Below, piece after piece: positions 12,919 to 14,070 of a stretch of 14,070 nucleotides of DNA (positions within the stretch are counted from its first letter, which is position 1; each line of letters opens with the position of its first letter). The stretch covers positions 1 to 14,070 of the forward strand of contig CABSKX010000058.1 in the NCBI GenBank assembly GCA_902478365.1. Reading direction: 5' to 3'. The position numbers and the translations under genes are program-made. Origin of the DNA: an uncultured Collinsella sp. Its GTDB lineage: Bacteria; Actinomycetota; Coriobacteriia; Coriobacteriales; Coriobacteriaceae. The notes beneath the pieces were generated by a model, which did not search any database, was not told the DNA's origin, and saw nothing but the letters and a program-made list of their open reading frames with translations.

Positions 12919-13998
12919 ATGCTTAGGATCGGTCTTCTTACTAGTGGCGGCGACTGCCAGGCGCTCAACGCCACCATGCGCGGCATCGTCAAAACGCTTA
13001 TGACCAATAGCGAAGAGCCTATCGAGATCTACGGTTTTGAGGACGGCTACCAGGGCCTTATCTACAGCAGGTTCCGCGTCATGACGCCCGCCGATTTTAG
13101 CGGTATCCTCACCCGCGGCGGCACCATCCTGGGCACGAGCCGCACACCGTTCAAGCGTCTGGATACCCCCGAAGCCGATGGTGTCGAGAAGGTGCCGGCG
13201 ATGGTCCACACCTATCATAAGCTGCAGCTCGACTGTCTGTTTATGCTGGGCGGTAACGGCTCCACCAAGACCGCCAACCGCCTGCGCGAAGAGGGCCTCA
13301 ACGTTATCGCCCTGCCCAAGACCATCGATAACGACACCTGGGGCACCGAGCTGACGTTTGGCTTTACGAGCGCCATCGACGTCGCCACCAAGTGCATCGA
13401 CGACATCCACACCACCGCCTCGAGTCACGGCCGCGTGTTTGTCATCGAGATCATGGGCCACAAGGTTGGCTGGATTCCGCTGTATGCCGGCGTCGCGGGC
13501 GGTGCGGACGTCATCCTGATCCCCGAGATTCCCTACGACATGGATAACGTCATCAAGACCATCGAGCATCGCATGGAGACCGGCAGCCGCTTTACCATCG
13601 TGGCCGTCGCCGAGGGCGCCATCTCTAAGGAGGACGCGGCGCTGTCCAAGAAGGAGTACAAGAAGAAGCTCGCCGAGCGCACGAACCCGTCGATCGTCTA
13701 CGACATCGCCAAGGAGATCGAGGCCAAGACCGGTCGCGAGACCCGCGTCGCCATCCCCGGCCACACGCAGCGCGGCGGCCAGCCCGACGCCCAGGACCGC
13801 ATCTTTGCGACCCAGTGCGGCGTCGAGGCGGCACTGGGCTGTCTACGCGGCGAGTTTGGCTACATGATCGCCCTGCGTGACGGCAAGATGTGTCACATGC
13901 CGCTCGAGGATGTCGCCGGCAAGCTCAAGTATGTCGATCCCCAGAGCGACCTGGTGCGCGAGGCCAAGGCGTTGGGCATCAGCTTCGGCGACGAATAG
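12919..13998 (+). CDS. pfkA: 6-phosphofructokinase, group III type
   Basis: This is the glycolytic enzyme phosphorylating fructose 6-phosphate to fructose 1,6-bisphosphate in the cytoplasm. It has 359 residues, one PFK domain. The N-terminal loop reads TSGGDCQALNA (8-18). The nucleotide site reads GGNGSTKTAN (111-120): the residue after Asn113 is Gly114, as in ATP users, while pyrophosphate enzymes have Asp. The catalytic loop PKTIDND (133-139) gives Asp137 as base, and Lys134 is the residue otherwise typical of pyrophosphate-dependent forms. This Gly/Lys mixture defines the group III (mixed-substrate) family, so ATP use is likely but not certain. Further motifs are EIMGHKVGW (177-185), a PEIP block near 202 and GHTQRGG near 280. 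The ribosome site GGAAGGA is about 6 bases before the ATG. Asn in GGNG instead of the common Asp is seen in clostridial relatives too. Confidence 0.93.
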   Translation: MLRIGLLTSGGDCQALNATMRGIVKTLMTNSEEPIEIYGFEDGYQGLIYSRFRVMTPADFSGILTRGGTILGTSRTPFKRLDTPEADGVEKVPAMVHTYHKLQLDCLFMLGGNGSTKTANRLREEGLNVIALPKTIDNDTWGTELTFGFTSAIDVATKCIDDIHTTASSHGRVFVIEIMGHKVGWIPLYAGVAGGADVILIPEIPYDMDNVIKTIEHRMETGSRFTIVAVAEGAISKEDAALSKKEYKKKLAERTNPSIVYDIAKEIEAKTGRETRVAIPGHTQRGGQPDAQDRIFATQCGVEAALGCLRGEFGYMIALRDGKMCHMPLEDVAGKLKYVDPQSDLVREAKALGISFGDE

Positions 13999-14070
13999 CC
14001 TCGGCCGAAATCCATCCCATCGGGCCCTCCGACCCCGCCCGACGTATTTCGATTTGGCTCCTCCCTTGAC

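Noticed and set aside
11800..13764. A 654-codon open frame on the minus strand
   Set aside because: It runs antisense through both the Ntn hydrolase and pfkA, and across their terminator and promoter. It has no recognisable domains and is a by-product of GC-rich codon bias.

Overview
The window looks like chromosome from a GC-rich gut actinomycete of the class Coriobacteriia, most likely Collinsella or a close relative. This is inferred from strongly G/C-biased third codon positions and from the gene families present: a group III phosphofructokinase with a GGNG motif, a methionine aminopeptidase with an N-terminal SEC-C zinc knuckle, an M18 aminopeptidase and an HD-GYP/Hpt pair. No rRNA, tRNA, CRISPR array, integrase or insertion sequence was found. 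All named functions come from motif reading, not from database searches.

Layout. Positions 61-2265 hold a less GC-rich accessory block, all on the minus strand. It contains a four-helix DUF2975-type membrane protein, a small Cro/CI-type HTH regulator coupled to it, an ABC ATPase, and a permease that overlaps the ATPase by ATGA and stops after about 134 residues. A shared 13-base half-site (TATCGTTnTTCGA) forms a near-perfect palindrome before the DUF2975 gene and a direct repeat over the ABC promoter, so the regulator probably controls both transcription units. Positions 2496-4757 hold a minus-strand signalling operon: a sensor-like N-terminus, degenerate GGDEF, receiver and intact HD-GYP phosphodiesterase in one protein, followed by a stand-alone Hpt protein. 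An alpha/beta hydrolase (minus) and a radical SAM enzyme (plus) diverge around 5770-5940.

Positions 6879-8831 hold map and a D-2-hydroxyacid dehydrogenase, both on the plus strand and separated by a strong terminator. Positions 8832-9063 are non-coding and rich in nested inverted and direct repeats. Positions 9064-9931 hold an RHH antitoxin/PIN toxin pair (minus). An M18 aminopeptidase (minus) and a membrane-anchored Ntn-type amide hydrolase (plus) diverge near 11600. The window ends with pfkA (plus) and 72 bases after it in which nothing is recognised.

No gene-free stretch exceeds 300 bases. The largest gaps are 2266-2495 (operator palindrome plus a long hairpin), 8832-9063 (repeats, terminator) and 9932-10147 (antitoxin promoter, terminator, dispersed repeat). 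Positions 4758-4959 show only one plausible promoter. The least ordinary items are the shared operator set of the DUF2975/HTH/ABC block, two long perfect hairpins of unrelated sequence, a 35-bp repeat present twice, and the internal-cysteine amide hydrolase.
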